Assembly: GCF_001887355.1 (NCBI RefSeq)
Contig: NZ_MPIN01000002.1
Coordinates: forward strand, 62,001 to 126,000
Origin: Cystobacter ferrugineus
GTDB lineage: Bacteria > Myxococcota > Myxococcia > Myxococcales > Myxococcaceae
Length of the DNA: 64,000 nucleotides
Reading direction: 5' to 3'
Shown piece after piece: positions 15,398 to 23,593 of this stretch; positions within the stretch are counted from its first letter, which is position 1, and every line of letters begins with the position of its first letter. The notes below the pieces were generated by a model. That model searched no databases, had not been told where the DNA came from, and saw nothing but the letters and a program-made list of their open reading frames with translations. A program made the position numbers and the translations under genes.

Positions 15398-16276
15398 TCA
15401 GGCGACACCGGCATCGGCGAGTGTCCGCTGGAGCGATTCGCGGGAGAGCCGCGCGATCTCCGCGGGCGACCGACCGTCGTTCGTCGGCGAGAAGACCTCC
15501 GGGTTGACCTGCCTCAGCGCGTCCTTCTCGGCAAGGATCCGCAAGATCTCGACCAGCGGGAACTCGCCCTCGCCCGGCCAGTCGCGCTCGAAGCAGTTGG
15601 TCTCCAACGTCACGCCGGGCGGCAGTGACAGCGGGCCGTCGTTGAGCTGGACGACGTGGATGCGCTCACCGGGAACCTCGCGAAGCATCTCGGGCGTCGA
15701 TCCGCCGCGGACATAGTGAAGCGTGTCGAAGACGATGCCCGCGTCGGCATCCCCGGAGTCGGCGACGATCGACCAGGCGTCACGGACCGTTCGCACACCC
15801 CACAGGGGTATATTCTCCAGATCGAGGATGACACCGCTCTCCGCACCACGTCGGGCCACGGCGGCGAAGTGCTCGACCACCTCGTCGTGGGTATACACGC
15901 CCGCGGCGAAGGTGGCGTTCACGCTCGCATAACGGATCCGCAGCGCCTCGCAGATCTCGAAGAACTGCGAGGCCGAGATGTCGAAGTCCCGCACGTACTG
16001 CGCGTCCATGTTCGTGGGCAGCCACAGCGGGTTCCAGTTGCTGAGCGGGTCGAGCCGGGTGATCTCGACGCCGGCGTCGGCGGCCATCCTGAGCATCTCC
16101 TCCGCCGTCCGGCGCTCGAGCTCGGCTCGAGCCTGGTGGGGGTGCATCGACAGCTGGCCGAAGTCGGCAAGACGAGTGGCCTCCAGCTGCTCGGCGTACG
16201 ACAGGTGTCGCACGTTGGCGAAAGGCATCATCAGGGCACCATGGATCCGGGGACCCCGCGAAGTCGTCTCAGCCAT
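15398..16276 (-). CDS. Sugar-phosphate isomerase/epimerase-like TIM-barrel protein
   Basis: A 292-residue AP-endonuclease-2-type TIM barrel, the family of xylose isomerase-like sugar epimerases and inosose dehydratases. Typical metal-site segments are visible: GVILDLENIPLWG (Glu), AGIVFDTLHYVRGG (Asp and His), HVVQLNDGP and a C-terminal GEGEFPLVEIL. A role in isomerising a cyclitol or its keto form would suit the cluster. The ATG at 16276 follows GGAGGAACAGG, an excellent ribosome site, so the open frame upstream is ignored. The gene is bracketed by two 184-bp direct repeats carrying the GMC 3' end, implying it arrived by a duplication-forming insertion between the GMC and cyclase genes. Confidence 0.85.
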   Translation of the reverse strand: MAETTSRGPRIHGALMMPFANVRHLSYAEQLEATRLADFGQLSMHPHQARAELERRTAEEMLRMAADAGVEITRLDPLSNWNPLWLPTNMDAQYVRDFDISASQFFEICEALRIRYASVNATFAAGVYTHDEVVEHFAAVARRGAESGVILDLENIPLWGVRTVRDAWSIVADSGDADAGIVFDTLHYVRGGSTPEMLREVPGERIHVVQLNDGPLSLPPGVTLETNCFERDWPGEGEFPLVEILRILAEKDALRQVNPEVFSPTNDGRSPAEIARLSRESLQRTLADAGVA

Positions 16277-16302
16277 TCCTGTTCCTCCCGGCATCGGTCC
16301 GA

Positions 16303-16486
16303 TCAAGATGCGGCTCCTGTTGCCGTGTTTTTGTTTTCCTGAGGGAGAGCGAAGGCAGCGGATGTGATGTCAGCCGTTGCGCGCCGAGAGGATGAAGCGC
16401 GAGGCCTGCTCCCCAATCATGATGGTGGGGGCATTGGTGGGGCCGGAGGTGATCTCCGGCATGATCGACGCGTCCGCCACGCGCAG
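16303..16486. repeat. 184-bp direct repeat, copy 2
   Basis: The partner of 15192-15375. Here the coding part is the genuine 3' end of the GMC gene (stop at 16370-16372) and the remainder is its downstream spacer, ending 27 bases before the isomerase start. Confidence 0.95.
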
Positions 16487-18073
16487 CCCCTCGAGTCCAT
16501 GGACGCGCAACCGCGGGCCCACCACCGAGCGCTCGTCCACGCCCATGCGACAGGTGCTGGTGGGGTGGAAGAAGCAGGTGGTCGCCTTGCGGATCCACTC
16601 CACCATCGCGGCGCGGCCGAGCGGTCCGGGCATGAGCTCACGCTTGCGGAAGCGGTCGAAGGCGCGCGAAGCACCCAGCTCCCGGGACAGCTCGACGGCG
16701 ACCCGCAGCGCCTCGACGTCCGCCTCGTGGCCCAGGTAGTTCATGTCGAGGACTGGCGGAGCGGAGGGGTCCGCGGAAGCCAGCCGCATGCGGCCCCGGG
16801 AAGCGGGACGGACCAGGCCGGGGACGATGGAGTAGCCGTTGTCGGGCAGGGGGCCCAGTTCGTCGGTGACGACGGGGAACTGGTGGAGGATGGGTTGGAT
16901 GTCGGGGCGGGAGAGCCTCTGCTGGGACCTCCACCACAAGGTCGCCTCGGCGCCATTGCCCCGAGGCGGTGGCAAGGGAATGCGGCTCTCGTAGTTGATG
17001 CCCGCCACCAGGATGTGATCCTGCAGCTCCTGGCCCACGCCCGGCAGATCGTGCACCACGGGGATGCCCAGGGCGCGGAGCTCGTCCGCCGGCCCCACCC
17101 CGGACTGCATCAGCATCTTCGGGGAGTTGATGGCACCGGCCGACAGCACCACCTCGCGCAGGGCCCGCACCCGGCGCACCTGGCCGCCATGACGGAACTC
17201 CACGCCCGTACACCGGCGGCCCTCGAAGATCAGCCGCGTCACCTCGGCGTGGGTGAGCACTGTCAGGTTGGGCCGGCGCATGGCCGGAAAGAGCAGGGCC
17301 CGGGCCACGCTGAAGCGCTCGCCGTCGGCGACACTCAGGTCGAAGAAACCCGCGCCCTCCATCCGCTCGCCGTTGTAGTCGCGCGTCGTCGGGAGGCCCG
17401 CCTGCTGGGCGGCTTCCATGAAGGCCCGGGCGAGCGGATGCGGATCGACCGCGCGGGAGATGCGCAGCGGGCCGCCCACGCCCCGGTACTCGTCCTCGCC
17501 ACCGGAGTAGTCTTCCAGGTCCTTGAAGACGCGGCGGACCGTCTCGTCATCCCAGCCGGGATTGCCCTGGGCGGCCCAGCCGTCGAAGTCCAGGCGGTGA
17601 CCCCGCGCCCAGACACTGGCGTTGTTGCTGGCGCAGCCTCCCAGCATCTTGCCTCGAGGACAGGGGACGACCCGGCCCGCGGCGTGTTTCTGGGGCATCG
17701 TCTGGTAGCGCCAATCCAGCTCGGTGCCGAGCAGGTGCCGCCACCGCGACGGGATGAACACGTCCGGATGGGTGCCGGGGCCGCCGGCCTCGAGCACCAG
17801 CACCTGATTCGCCGGGTCCTCGGAGAGCCGGGCGGCCAGCACACAGCCAGCCGAGCCCGCGCCAATCACGATGAAATCATGGGCCTCGCGGGGCTGCTCG
17901 CGCAGCCGACGCTGGTTCTCACAGGCGGCCAGGGCTTCGTCGGCCAGACCCGCCGCCCGCTCCTCGGTGACGCCTGCCTCCTTGGCGGCGCGCAGAAAGC
18001 CCTCCCGATCGAGTTCGCCGCTGCGCACCTGATGAACGAGCAGCCCGAGGCCACCCTTGCCGTCTTGATCCAT
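16370..18073 (-). CDS. GMC-family FAD-dependent oxidoreductase with N-terminal extension
   Basis: A 567-residue glucose-methanol-choline oxidoreductase. The FAD dinucleotide motif VIGAGSAGCVLAARL lies at about 69-83, then the flavin-contacting GGCASNNASVWARGH, the second GMC signature VLSAGAINSPKMLMQSGVG, the catalytic His in TTCFFHPTSTCRMG, and Asn in GPTNAPTIMIGE. Residues 1-65 precede the flavin fold and form a charged helical segment not usual for choline-dehydrogenase relatives. Expected reaction: oxidation of a primary or secondary alcohol, plausibly of the cyclitol. ATG 18073 follows GGGAGAGACC. The gene faces the divergent G6PDH across 142 bases, a likely shared regulatory region. Confidence 0.9.
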   Translation of the reverse strand: MDQDGKGGLGLLVHQVRSGELDREGFLRAAKEAGVTEERAAGLADEALAACENQRRLREQPREAHDFIVIGAGSAGCVLAARLSEDPANQVLVLEAGGPGTHPDVFIPSRWRHLLGTELDWRYQTMPQKHAAGRVVPCPRGKMLGGCASNNASVWARGHRLDFDGWAAQGNPGWDDETVRRVFKDLEDYSGGEDEYRGVGGPLRISRAVDPHPLARAFMEAAQQAGLPTTRDYNGERMEGAGFFDLSVADGERFSVARALLFPAMRRPNLTVLTHAEVTRLIFEGRRCTGVEFRHGGQVRRVRALREVVLSAGAINSPKMLMQSGVGPADELRALGIPVVHDLPGVGQELQDHILVAGINYESRIPLPPPRGNGAEATLWWRSQQRLSRPDIQPILHQFPVVTDELGPLPDNGYSIVPGLVRPASRGRMRLASADPSAPPVLDMNYLGHEADVEALRVAVELSRELGASRAFDRFRKRELMPGPLGRAAMVEWIRKATTCFFHPTSTCRMGVDERSVVGPRLRVHGLEGLRVADASIMPEITSGPTNAPTIMIGEQASRFILSARNG

Positions 18074-18215
18074 GGTCTCTCCCGTGAGGAATGGGTCCCT
18101 CAGAGGAGGAGTGCGCGCCTGGCCGTTGTGAAGGTGAACCACACGAGGCATCACATGCGTCACGGATCCGCTCAACCGTCTGTTGAAAACGAGGAATCAA
18201 GTCAGGAGCGGACGG

Positions 18216-19754
18216 ATGCAATCAGCGATGGAAGCATGGAATGAGATCGCGGCGGGCGGCGAGCAGGCCTTGGACATCCCCGAGCCGTGCACGGTGATCC
18301 TCTTCGGCGCATCCGGAGATCTGGCGGGACGCAAGCTCATTCCCTCGCTCTTCCGGCTCTTCCAGGAGGGACACCTGCCCGCGGAGTTCACCGTCGTCGG
18401 CGTCTCGCTCACCCCGATGGGGAACGAGGAGTTCCGCGCGCGGATGCGGATCGCGGCCACGCAGGCGCTCGGGGCCAACCGGGTGGACGAAGCCGCGTGG
18501 AACGTGTTCGCCCGGGGGCTGTACTACATGACGTTGGATGTCTCCTCCGCCCAGGACTACGCACGGCTGGGTGGGCTGCTCGGACAGGTGGAAGCGGAGC
18601 GGCGGACACGGAGCAACCGCCTCTTCTACCTCGCGGTGTCGCCCACCCTCTTCGGTGAGGTGGTGGAGCGGCTGGGAACGTCAGGCCTGTCCAGGCCCCA
18701 CGCGAGCGGCTGGTCCCGCATCGTCGTCGAGAAGCCCTTCGGCACGGATCTCTCCAGCGCGCGGCGGCTCAACACCCGGCTGCGCCGGTACTTCGACGAG
18801 GGGCACATCTACCGGATGGATCACTACCTCGGAAAGGAGATGGTGCAGAACCTGCTGGTGCTCCGCTTCGCCAACCGCATCTTCGAGCCTCTCTGGAGCC
18901 GTCAATACATCGACCACGTCCAGGTGACGTGCGCCGAGCCGTTGGGCGTCGAGGGGCGGGGCGGGTACTACGAGCACGCGGGGGTGGTGCGGGACATGAT
19001 CCAGAACCATGTCTTCCAGGTGCTCTCGCTCATCGCCATGGAGCCGCCCACGAGCCTCGAGCCCGAAGCGGTGCGCGACGCGAAGGTCCGCGTGCTGGAG
19101 ACGGCGCGGCCCTTCACCCCCGAGCGCATCCAGGCCGAGTGCGTGCGCGGGCAATACGGACCGGGCCTCATCGCCGGCACTCGCGTGTGTGGATACCGCC
19201 AGGAACCAGGCGTCTCCCCCACCTCCGGCGTGGAGACCTACGCGATGCTCACCATGCGCTTCGACAACCCGCGTTGGGCCGGTGTGCCCTTCTACGTGCG
19301 CTCCGGCAAACGGCTGAAGGAGCGCGCCACCGAGGTCGTGGTGCAATTCAAGGAGGGCCGCGGCCTCTTCGGCTCGGAGCAGCGCGAGCGGCTGTCCGCC
19401 AATCAGTTGCTCATCCGGATCCAACCGCACGAGAGCGTCACCCTGCGCGTGGCGATGAAGGCTCCCGGGCGAGCGGTGCGCGTGCGCGACATGGACATGA
19501 GCTACGTCTACTCCTCCACCCAGGAGGGGCCGCCGCCCGAGGCCTATGAGCGGTTGCTGTTGGACAGCATGCTGGGGGTCTCCACGCTCTACACGCGGGA
19601 GGACATGGTCGAGCGGGCCTGGGAGCTGGTCATGCCCGTGCTGGACGCCTGGTCCAAGGAGGGTGCCGAGCCAAACTACGCCGCTGGGAGTTGGGGCCCG
19701 GAGGAGGCCAGCCGCCTGCTCGACAGCCATGGGCACACCTGGCACGGGCGGTGA
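18216..19754 (+). CDS. zwf: Glucose-6-phosphate 1-dehydrogenase
   Basis: A 512-residue G6PDH. The NADP motif FGASGDLAGRK is at about 30-40 and the family signature RMDHYLGKE at about 200, containing the catalytic His. VRSGKRLKE and the C-terminal LLLDSMLG are also typical. It commits glucose 6-phosphate to the oxidative pentose-phosphate path, making NADPH and, through later steps, the sedoheptulose 7-phosphate used by the adjacent cyclase. Its divergent position next to the cyclitol genes suggests a dedicated, possibly second, copy. ATG 18216 follows AGGAGCGGACGG; an in-frame TTG 11 codons upstream lacks such a site. Confidence 0.93.
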   Translation: MQSAMEAWNEIAAGGEQALDIPEPCTVILFGASGDLAGRKLIPSLFRLFQEGHLPAEFTVVGVSLTPMGNEEFRARMRIAATQALGANRVDEAAWNVFARGLYYMTLDVSSAQDYARLGGLLGQVEAERRTRSNRLFYLAVSPTLFGEVVERLGTSGLSRPHASGWSRIVVEKPFGTDLSSARRLNTRLRRYFDEGHIYRMDHYLGKEMVQNLLVLRFANRIFEPLWSRQYIDHVQVTCAEPLGVEGRGGYYEHAGVVRDMIQNHVFQVLSLIAMEPPTSLEPEAVRDAKVRVLETARPFTPERIQAECVRGQYGPGLIAGTRVCGYRQEPGVSPTSGVETYAMLTMRFDNPRWAGVPFYVRSGKRLKERATEVVVQFKEGRGLFGSEQRERLSANQLLIRIQPHESVTLRVAMKAPGRAVRVRDMDMSYVYSSTQEGPPPEAYERLLLDSMLGVSTLYTREDMVERAWELVMPVLDAWSKEGAEPNYAAGSWGPEEASRLLDSHGHTWHGR

Positions 19755-19830
19755 GACTGCCCCGAGGGGGGGAGTTGAATCACATCAGCCACTTTCGCAC
19801 TCAGCCCATCCAACCCTGGAGGTGCGCAAC

Positions 19831-21312
19831 ATGAAAAAGAGTTGGACTGGACTGGCAATCGCCTGTGCCCTGGCCTTGGCCATCAGTGGAGTGCTCGCGG
19901 AGGCAAAAGAAGGCAGACACGGCGGACATGGGCACGCGCAGCTCCTGAAGAGCTTCCCGGCCATGAACAACCCCAGCATCCGCGGCATCACGGAGCTGGT
20001 GGAGTACCGAGGGACGACCTTCTTCGGCCGAAGCCCCGACAACGGGGGAGCCTCCCTCTGGAAGAGCAATGGCACCGCCAAGGGCACCGTCCTGGTCAAG
20101 CAGTTCCCCGCGGTGGCCGGCGCCAGCATCCGCGAGTTGACCGTCGCGGGTGGCCGTCTCTTCTTCGTGGCGAATGACGGAGAGCACGGCGCCGAGCCCT
20201 GGCTCAGTGATGGCACTCCCCAGGGCACCCGCATGCTCGCGGATCTCACCCCGGGACCCGACTCCTCATCCCTGGAAGAGCTGGTCGCCGTCCAGAACAC
20301 CCTGTTCTTCTTGCGGACATATCCAGGGACCACGGTCCATGAGGAGTTGTGGAAGAGCGATGGCTCCCGGGCCGGGACCGTGCGCGTCAAGGATCTGGGC
20401 ACGGTGCCCAGCGGGGGGATCGCCATCGGGCTGACCGCCTCCGGCGACGTGCTCTATTTCAGCGGGTTGGATCCGGAACACGGCCGCGAGCCCTGGAAGA
20501 GCGATGGCACCGAGGCCGGGACCACGATCATCAAGGACATCAACCCGGGCCCCGCCAGCTCGTTCCCCAACTTCCCCGTCTTCATCGAGGAAGGAGTGAA
20601 CTACTTCGCCGCCACCGATCCCGTCTACGGACGCGAGCTGTGGAGGTCGGATTCGACGGAGAGCGGCACGGTGCTCGTGGAGGACATCGTCCCCGGTCCC
20701 GAGAGCTCCCGGCCGCGACCCTTCACCGTCTTCAAGGGGCGGCTCTACTTCACCTCGAGCGAATCGCCCGATGGGGCCGTGAGGCTGCGCAAGTTCGAGC
20801 CGGGCCGTCCCCAATCGGAGCACATCACCGACATCCCCAACCCCTTCGGTCCCGGAGCGCCCCCGCCGCAGGAGCCCCTCGTCGTCAACGCCGCGGAGGC
20901 AGCCGGCCAGCTCTTCATGACCGTCTACTTCCCAGGCCTCACCAGCCCCACCCCTCGGGACGTCCAGCTCTGGCGCACCAACGGCACCTCGGGAGGGACG
21001 CGGCTGCTCCACAAGCCGCTGTTCATCTCGGACCGCTACCGGCCACCCAACCTCATCCCCATGGGCGACCGCGTCCTCTTCACCGGCTCCAGTCCGGAGG
21101 CGGGCGATGAGTTGTGGGTGACCGATGGCTCCGTGCGCGGCACGCGTGTGCTGCAGGATCTGCTGCCCGGGGCCACCAGCTCAGCGCCCCTGTTCCTGAC
21201 TCGCTCGACCGGAGAGTTGTTCTTCGTGGCCCAGGGCGCCGACCGCGGCGAACAGCTCTGGAAGCTCCCGCGCCACAAGCATCAGAACCAGGCCCGCCGG
21301 GGCACGCGCTGA
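19831..21312 (+). CDS. Secreted ELWxxDGT-repeat protein
   Basis: A 493-residue exported protein: a signal peptide (MKKSWTGLAIACALALAISG to VLAEA) followed by about eight beta-propeller-like repeats of the type SLWKSNGTAKGT, PWLSDGTPQGT, ELWKSDGSRAGT, PWKSDGTEAGT, ELWRSDSTESGT and ELWVTDGSVRGT, each alternating with LxFxA-type strands. This is the ELWxxDGT repeat family, abundant in myxobacteria and thought to form extracellular propellers; function unknown. A strong TGGAGGTG precedes ATG 19831. A long upstream open frame overlapping the G6PDH gene is spurious. Confidence 0.88.
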   Translation: MKKSWTGLAIACALALAISGVLAEAKEGRHGGHGHAQLLKSFPAMNNPSIRGITELVEYRGTTFFGRSPDNGGASLWKSNGTAKGTVLVKQFPAVAGASIRELTVAGGRLFFVANDGEHGAEPWLSDGTPQGTRMLADLTPGPDSSSLEELVAVQNTLFFLRTYPGTTVHEELWKSDGSRAGTVRVKDLGTVPSGGIAIGLTASGDVLYFSGLDPEHGREPWKSDGTEAGTTIIKDINPGPASSFPNFPVFIEEGVNYFAATDPVYGRELWRSDSTESGTVLVEDIVPGPESSRPRPFTVFKGRLYFTSSESPDGAVRLRKFEPGRPQSEHITDIPNPFGPGAPPPQEPLVVNAAEAAGQLFMTVYFPGLTSPTPRDVQLWRTNGTSGGTRLLHKPLFISDRYRPPNLIPMGDRVLFTGSSPEAGDELWVTDGSVRGTRVLQDLLPGATSSAPLFLTRSTGELFFVAQGADRGEQLWKLPRHKHQNQARRGTR

Positions 21313-21391
21313 ACCCCTCGCGCCCTGCTCCCCCGGGTCGGAGACGAACACGAGCGAGGCGAGCCGCAAGGCCCGCCAGGAGGTACGGCAC

Positions 21392-22147
21392 ATGATGGAG
21401 CAGGAGTATCGAACCGCGCTCATCGCGGGAGCGCCGAGCCAGCTCGCACGCGAACTGGCGCTCTGGCTCGGCGAGAAGGGCCTGCGCGTCTACGTCTCGG
21501 CGCGCGACCCGGAGGAGCTGGAGCCCTACCTCGCGCGGGCCCGGGACTCCGGCGCCCAGCTCATCCCGGTGGAGCTGGACACCACCCGGGTGGAGTCCGC
21601 GCGGGAGCGCATCCTCGCCCTCGACGAGGAGTGTGGCGGGCTGGATCTGGTGGTCGCCGCGGGCATGTACGAGGAGACGAGCGCCCGGAACTTCCCCTGG
21701 GAGCGAGCGCACCACCTCCTCCAGATCAATGTCACGGGCACGGTGGCGATCCTGTCGGCGGTGCTGCCACGCATGTTGAAGCGTGGCCGGGGGCACCTGG
21801 TGGGCATCTCCAGCCTCGCCGCGTACCGGGGCCTGGCGAGGCGCTCGGCCTACTCGGGCTCCAAGGCGTTCATCTCCAACTTCATGGAGAGCCTTCGCGC
21901 GGAGCTGTGGAACACCCCTCTGCGCATCACCTGCGTCTACCCCGGCCACCTGCGCAACCACCACGCGGTAAGAGCCCATCCCGAGCCCTTCGCCCTGGAG
22001 GAGAAGGACGCGGCGGCGCGCATGGGACGCGCCATCCTCCAGGGCAAGTCCCGGTGCGCCCTGCCCTGGCAGCCCGCCCTCTTCATGCGCTTGATGCAAT
22101 TGCTTCCCGGAGCCCTCTTCGACAGGATCGCCCGCCGCATGCGTTGA
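21392..22147 (+). CDS. SDR-family protein with altered nucleotide-binding loop
   Basis: A 251-residue short-chain dehydrogenase-type protein. The fold is clear: ALIAGAPSQLARELALWL at the first strand, YVSARDPEEL, NVTGTVAILSAVLPRML, VGISSLAAYRGL (Ser), YSGSK (YxxxK) and ITCVYPGHL. The glycine-rich TGxxxGIG loop is replaced by AGAPSQLA, so cofactor binding may differ. AGGAGG nine bases before ATG 21392 is a good ribosome site. It runs with the small gene and the type III PKS downstream and may tailor its product. Confidence 0.8.
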   Translation: MMEQEYRTALIAGAPSQLARELALWLGEKGLRVYVSARDPEELEPYLARARDSGAQLIPVELDTTRVESARERILALDEECGGLDLVVAAGMYEETSARNFPWERAHHLLQINVTGTVAILSAVLPRMLKRGRGHLVGISSLAAYRGLARRSAYSGSKAFISNFMESLRAELWNTPLRITCVYPGHLRNHHAVRAHPEPFALEEKDAAARMGRAILQGKSRCALPWQPALFMRLMQLLPGALFDRIARRMR

Positions 22148-22194
22148 CACGAAGCACCGTCACACCTGGGCGCTGCCTCGTCTGTCTGTTCATC

Positions 22195-22401
22195 ATGAAC
22201 ACAGACACCCAGGGTCCCCGCATCACCGCGCGCTCGTTCTTCCGGGAGCTGCGCACGTACGGCTACACCCCCAACCAGATCATCCGGATCATCAACGAGT
22301 TGCTCGATCTGCTCACCCACTGCGTCCAGGAGGGGCAGCGCCCCAACACCCTCGTGGATGCCGCGATGGAGGAGCGGCTCTTCCCTCGAAACGCACGCTG
22401 A
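22195..22401 (+). CDS. Small conserved-looking protein (68 aa), unknown function
   Basis: A 68-residue, mostly helical protein with a distinct core: RSFFRELRTYGYTPNQIIRI then INELLDLLTHCVQEGQ. I do not recognise a named family. Amphipathic heptad-like spacing and the position between an SDR and a type III PKS suggest a small accessory or regulatory protein. Codon-position GC bias looks coding. No clear ribosome-binding site precedes ATG 22195, which lies 47 bases after the SDR stop. Confidence 0.55.
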   Translation: MNTDTQGPRITARSFFRELRTYGYTPNQIIRIINELLDLLTHCVQEGQRPNTLVDAAMEERLFPRNAR

Positions 22402-22525
22402 AAACAGCTCATTCCCCCAGCGTCATCACAACTGAAAACCACGGCACTCCATCCGCATGTCACCGCCAAGGCGTGGACAGGGACTTCGCCTCGAAACTCC
22501 TTCTCGACCCAGAAACGAACGACCC

Positions 22526-23593
22526 ATGAAAAACAACACGTCCGTCCGCGATCTCCATCCCACGTTCCTCGGCCTGAGTTCGGCGTTCCCGAAGAACGCC
22601 TATCTCCAGAAGGATCTCTACGAAACGTTCGGCAAGCAGATGTACGGGGACATCGCCGCGCTCGAGCGCATCATCCGCCGCGTCCGCGTGAAGCGCCGCT
22701 ACCTGGCGCTGGACCCGAACGAGGTGCTGGGGCGCAAGGTCGGGCTCGGTGAGCGCATGGCCATCTTCGAGCGGGAAGTGCTGGAGGTGGGAGGCCGCTC
22801 GCTGGAGGCGGTGCTGCGCAAGGTGGATCGCGAGACCATTGGCAGCTTCGTCATGGCCAGCAGCACCGGCTACATCGCGCCCACGCCGGACCTGCTCCTG
22901 GCGAGGCAGCACCACCTGCCCTCCCGGCTGCGCCGCACCTTCGTGGGCAACATGGCCTGCAACGGAGGGATGAACGCGCTCAACGTCGCCCTGGACAGCC
23001 TCCTGGCGCGCCCGGACGAGCGCGTGCTCCTCAACTGCACCGAGTTCAGCTCGCTCCACGTCCGCCCCGAGGAGTCGAGCCGCGAGCAGGTCGTCGTCCA
23101 CGCGCTCTTCGCCGATGCCAGTGCCTCCACCGTGATGAGCATGGAGCCGCCGGGTGTGGGGCCCCAGGTGCTGGACTTCACCTCCACGCACCTCTACGAC
23201 GCGGTCGACTTGATGACGTGGCGCCTGGTGGACGAGGGCTTCCGGATGACGCTCTCACCCGAAGTGCCCGGCCTCATCGGTGAGCACATCGACTCGCTCA
23301 TCGGGACACTCACCGCGAGGGCCGGGCTGAGCACCAGTGACATCAAGCACTGGGCCATCCACCCGGGTGGGCCGAAGATCGTGGAAGTCATTGGCCAGAA
23401 GTACGGGCTGACCGACACCCAGCTCCGCTCCACCTGGCACATCCTCGAGGAGTACGGCAACTGCTCCTCGGCCACCGTCTTCCTCGTCCTGGAGGACATG
23501 ATCGCCCAGGACAAGCCTCTGCCGGGTGAGTACGGCGTGATGCTCGCCTTCGGCCCCGGGTTGACGATGGAAGGGGCGCTGCTGCGCTTCTGA
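22526..23593 (+). CDS. Type III polyketide synthase (chalcone/stilbene synthase family)
   Basis: A 355-residue type III PKS. The catalytic triad is recognisable: Cys in FVGNMACNGGMNAL (about residue 154), His in HWAIHPGGPKIVE (about 291), and Asn in EYGNCSSATVFLVLED (about 324). The C-terminal GYG-like loop appears as GPGLTMEGALL. These enzymes extend a CoA starter with malonyl-CoA to pyrones, resorcinols or flaviolin-type products; the product cannot be predicted here. ATG 22526 was chosen; residues upstream look non-coding. The 3' end abuts the truncated kinase gene, which runs antisense across the last 400 bases. Confidence 0.9.
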   Translation: MKNNTSVRDLHPTFLGLSSAFPKNAYLQKDLYETFGKQMYGDIAALERIIRRVRVKRRYLALDPNEVLGRKVGLGERMAIFEREVLEVGGRSLEAVLRKVDRETIGSFVMASSTGYIAPTPDLLLARQHHLPSRLRRTFVGNMACNGGMNALNVALDSLLARPDERVLLNCTEFSSLHVRPEESSREQVVVHALFADASASTVMSMEPPGVGPQVLDFTSTHLYDAVDLMTWRLVDEGFRMTLSPEVPGLIGEHIDSLIGTLTARAGLSTSDIKHWAIHPGGPKIVEVIGQKYGLTDTQLRSTWHILEEYGNCSSATVFLVLEDMIAQDKPLPGEYGVMLAFGPGLTMEGALLRF

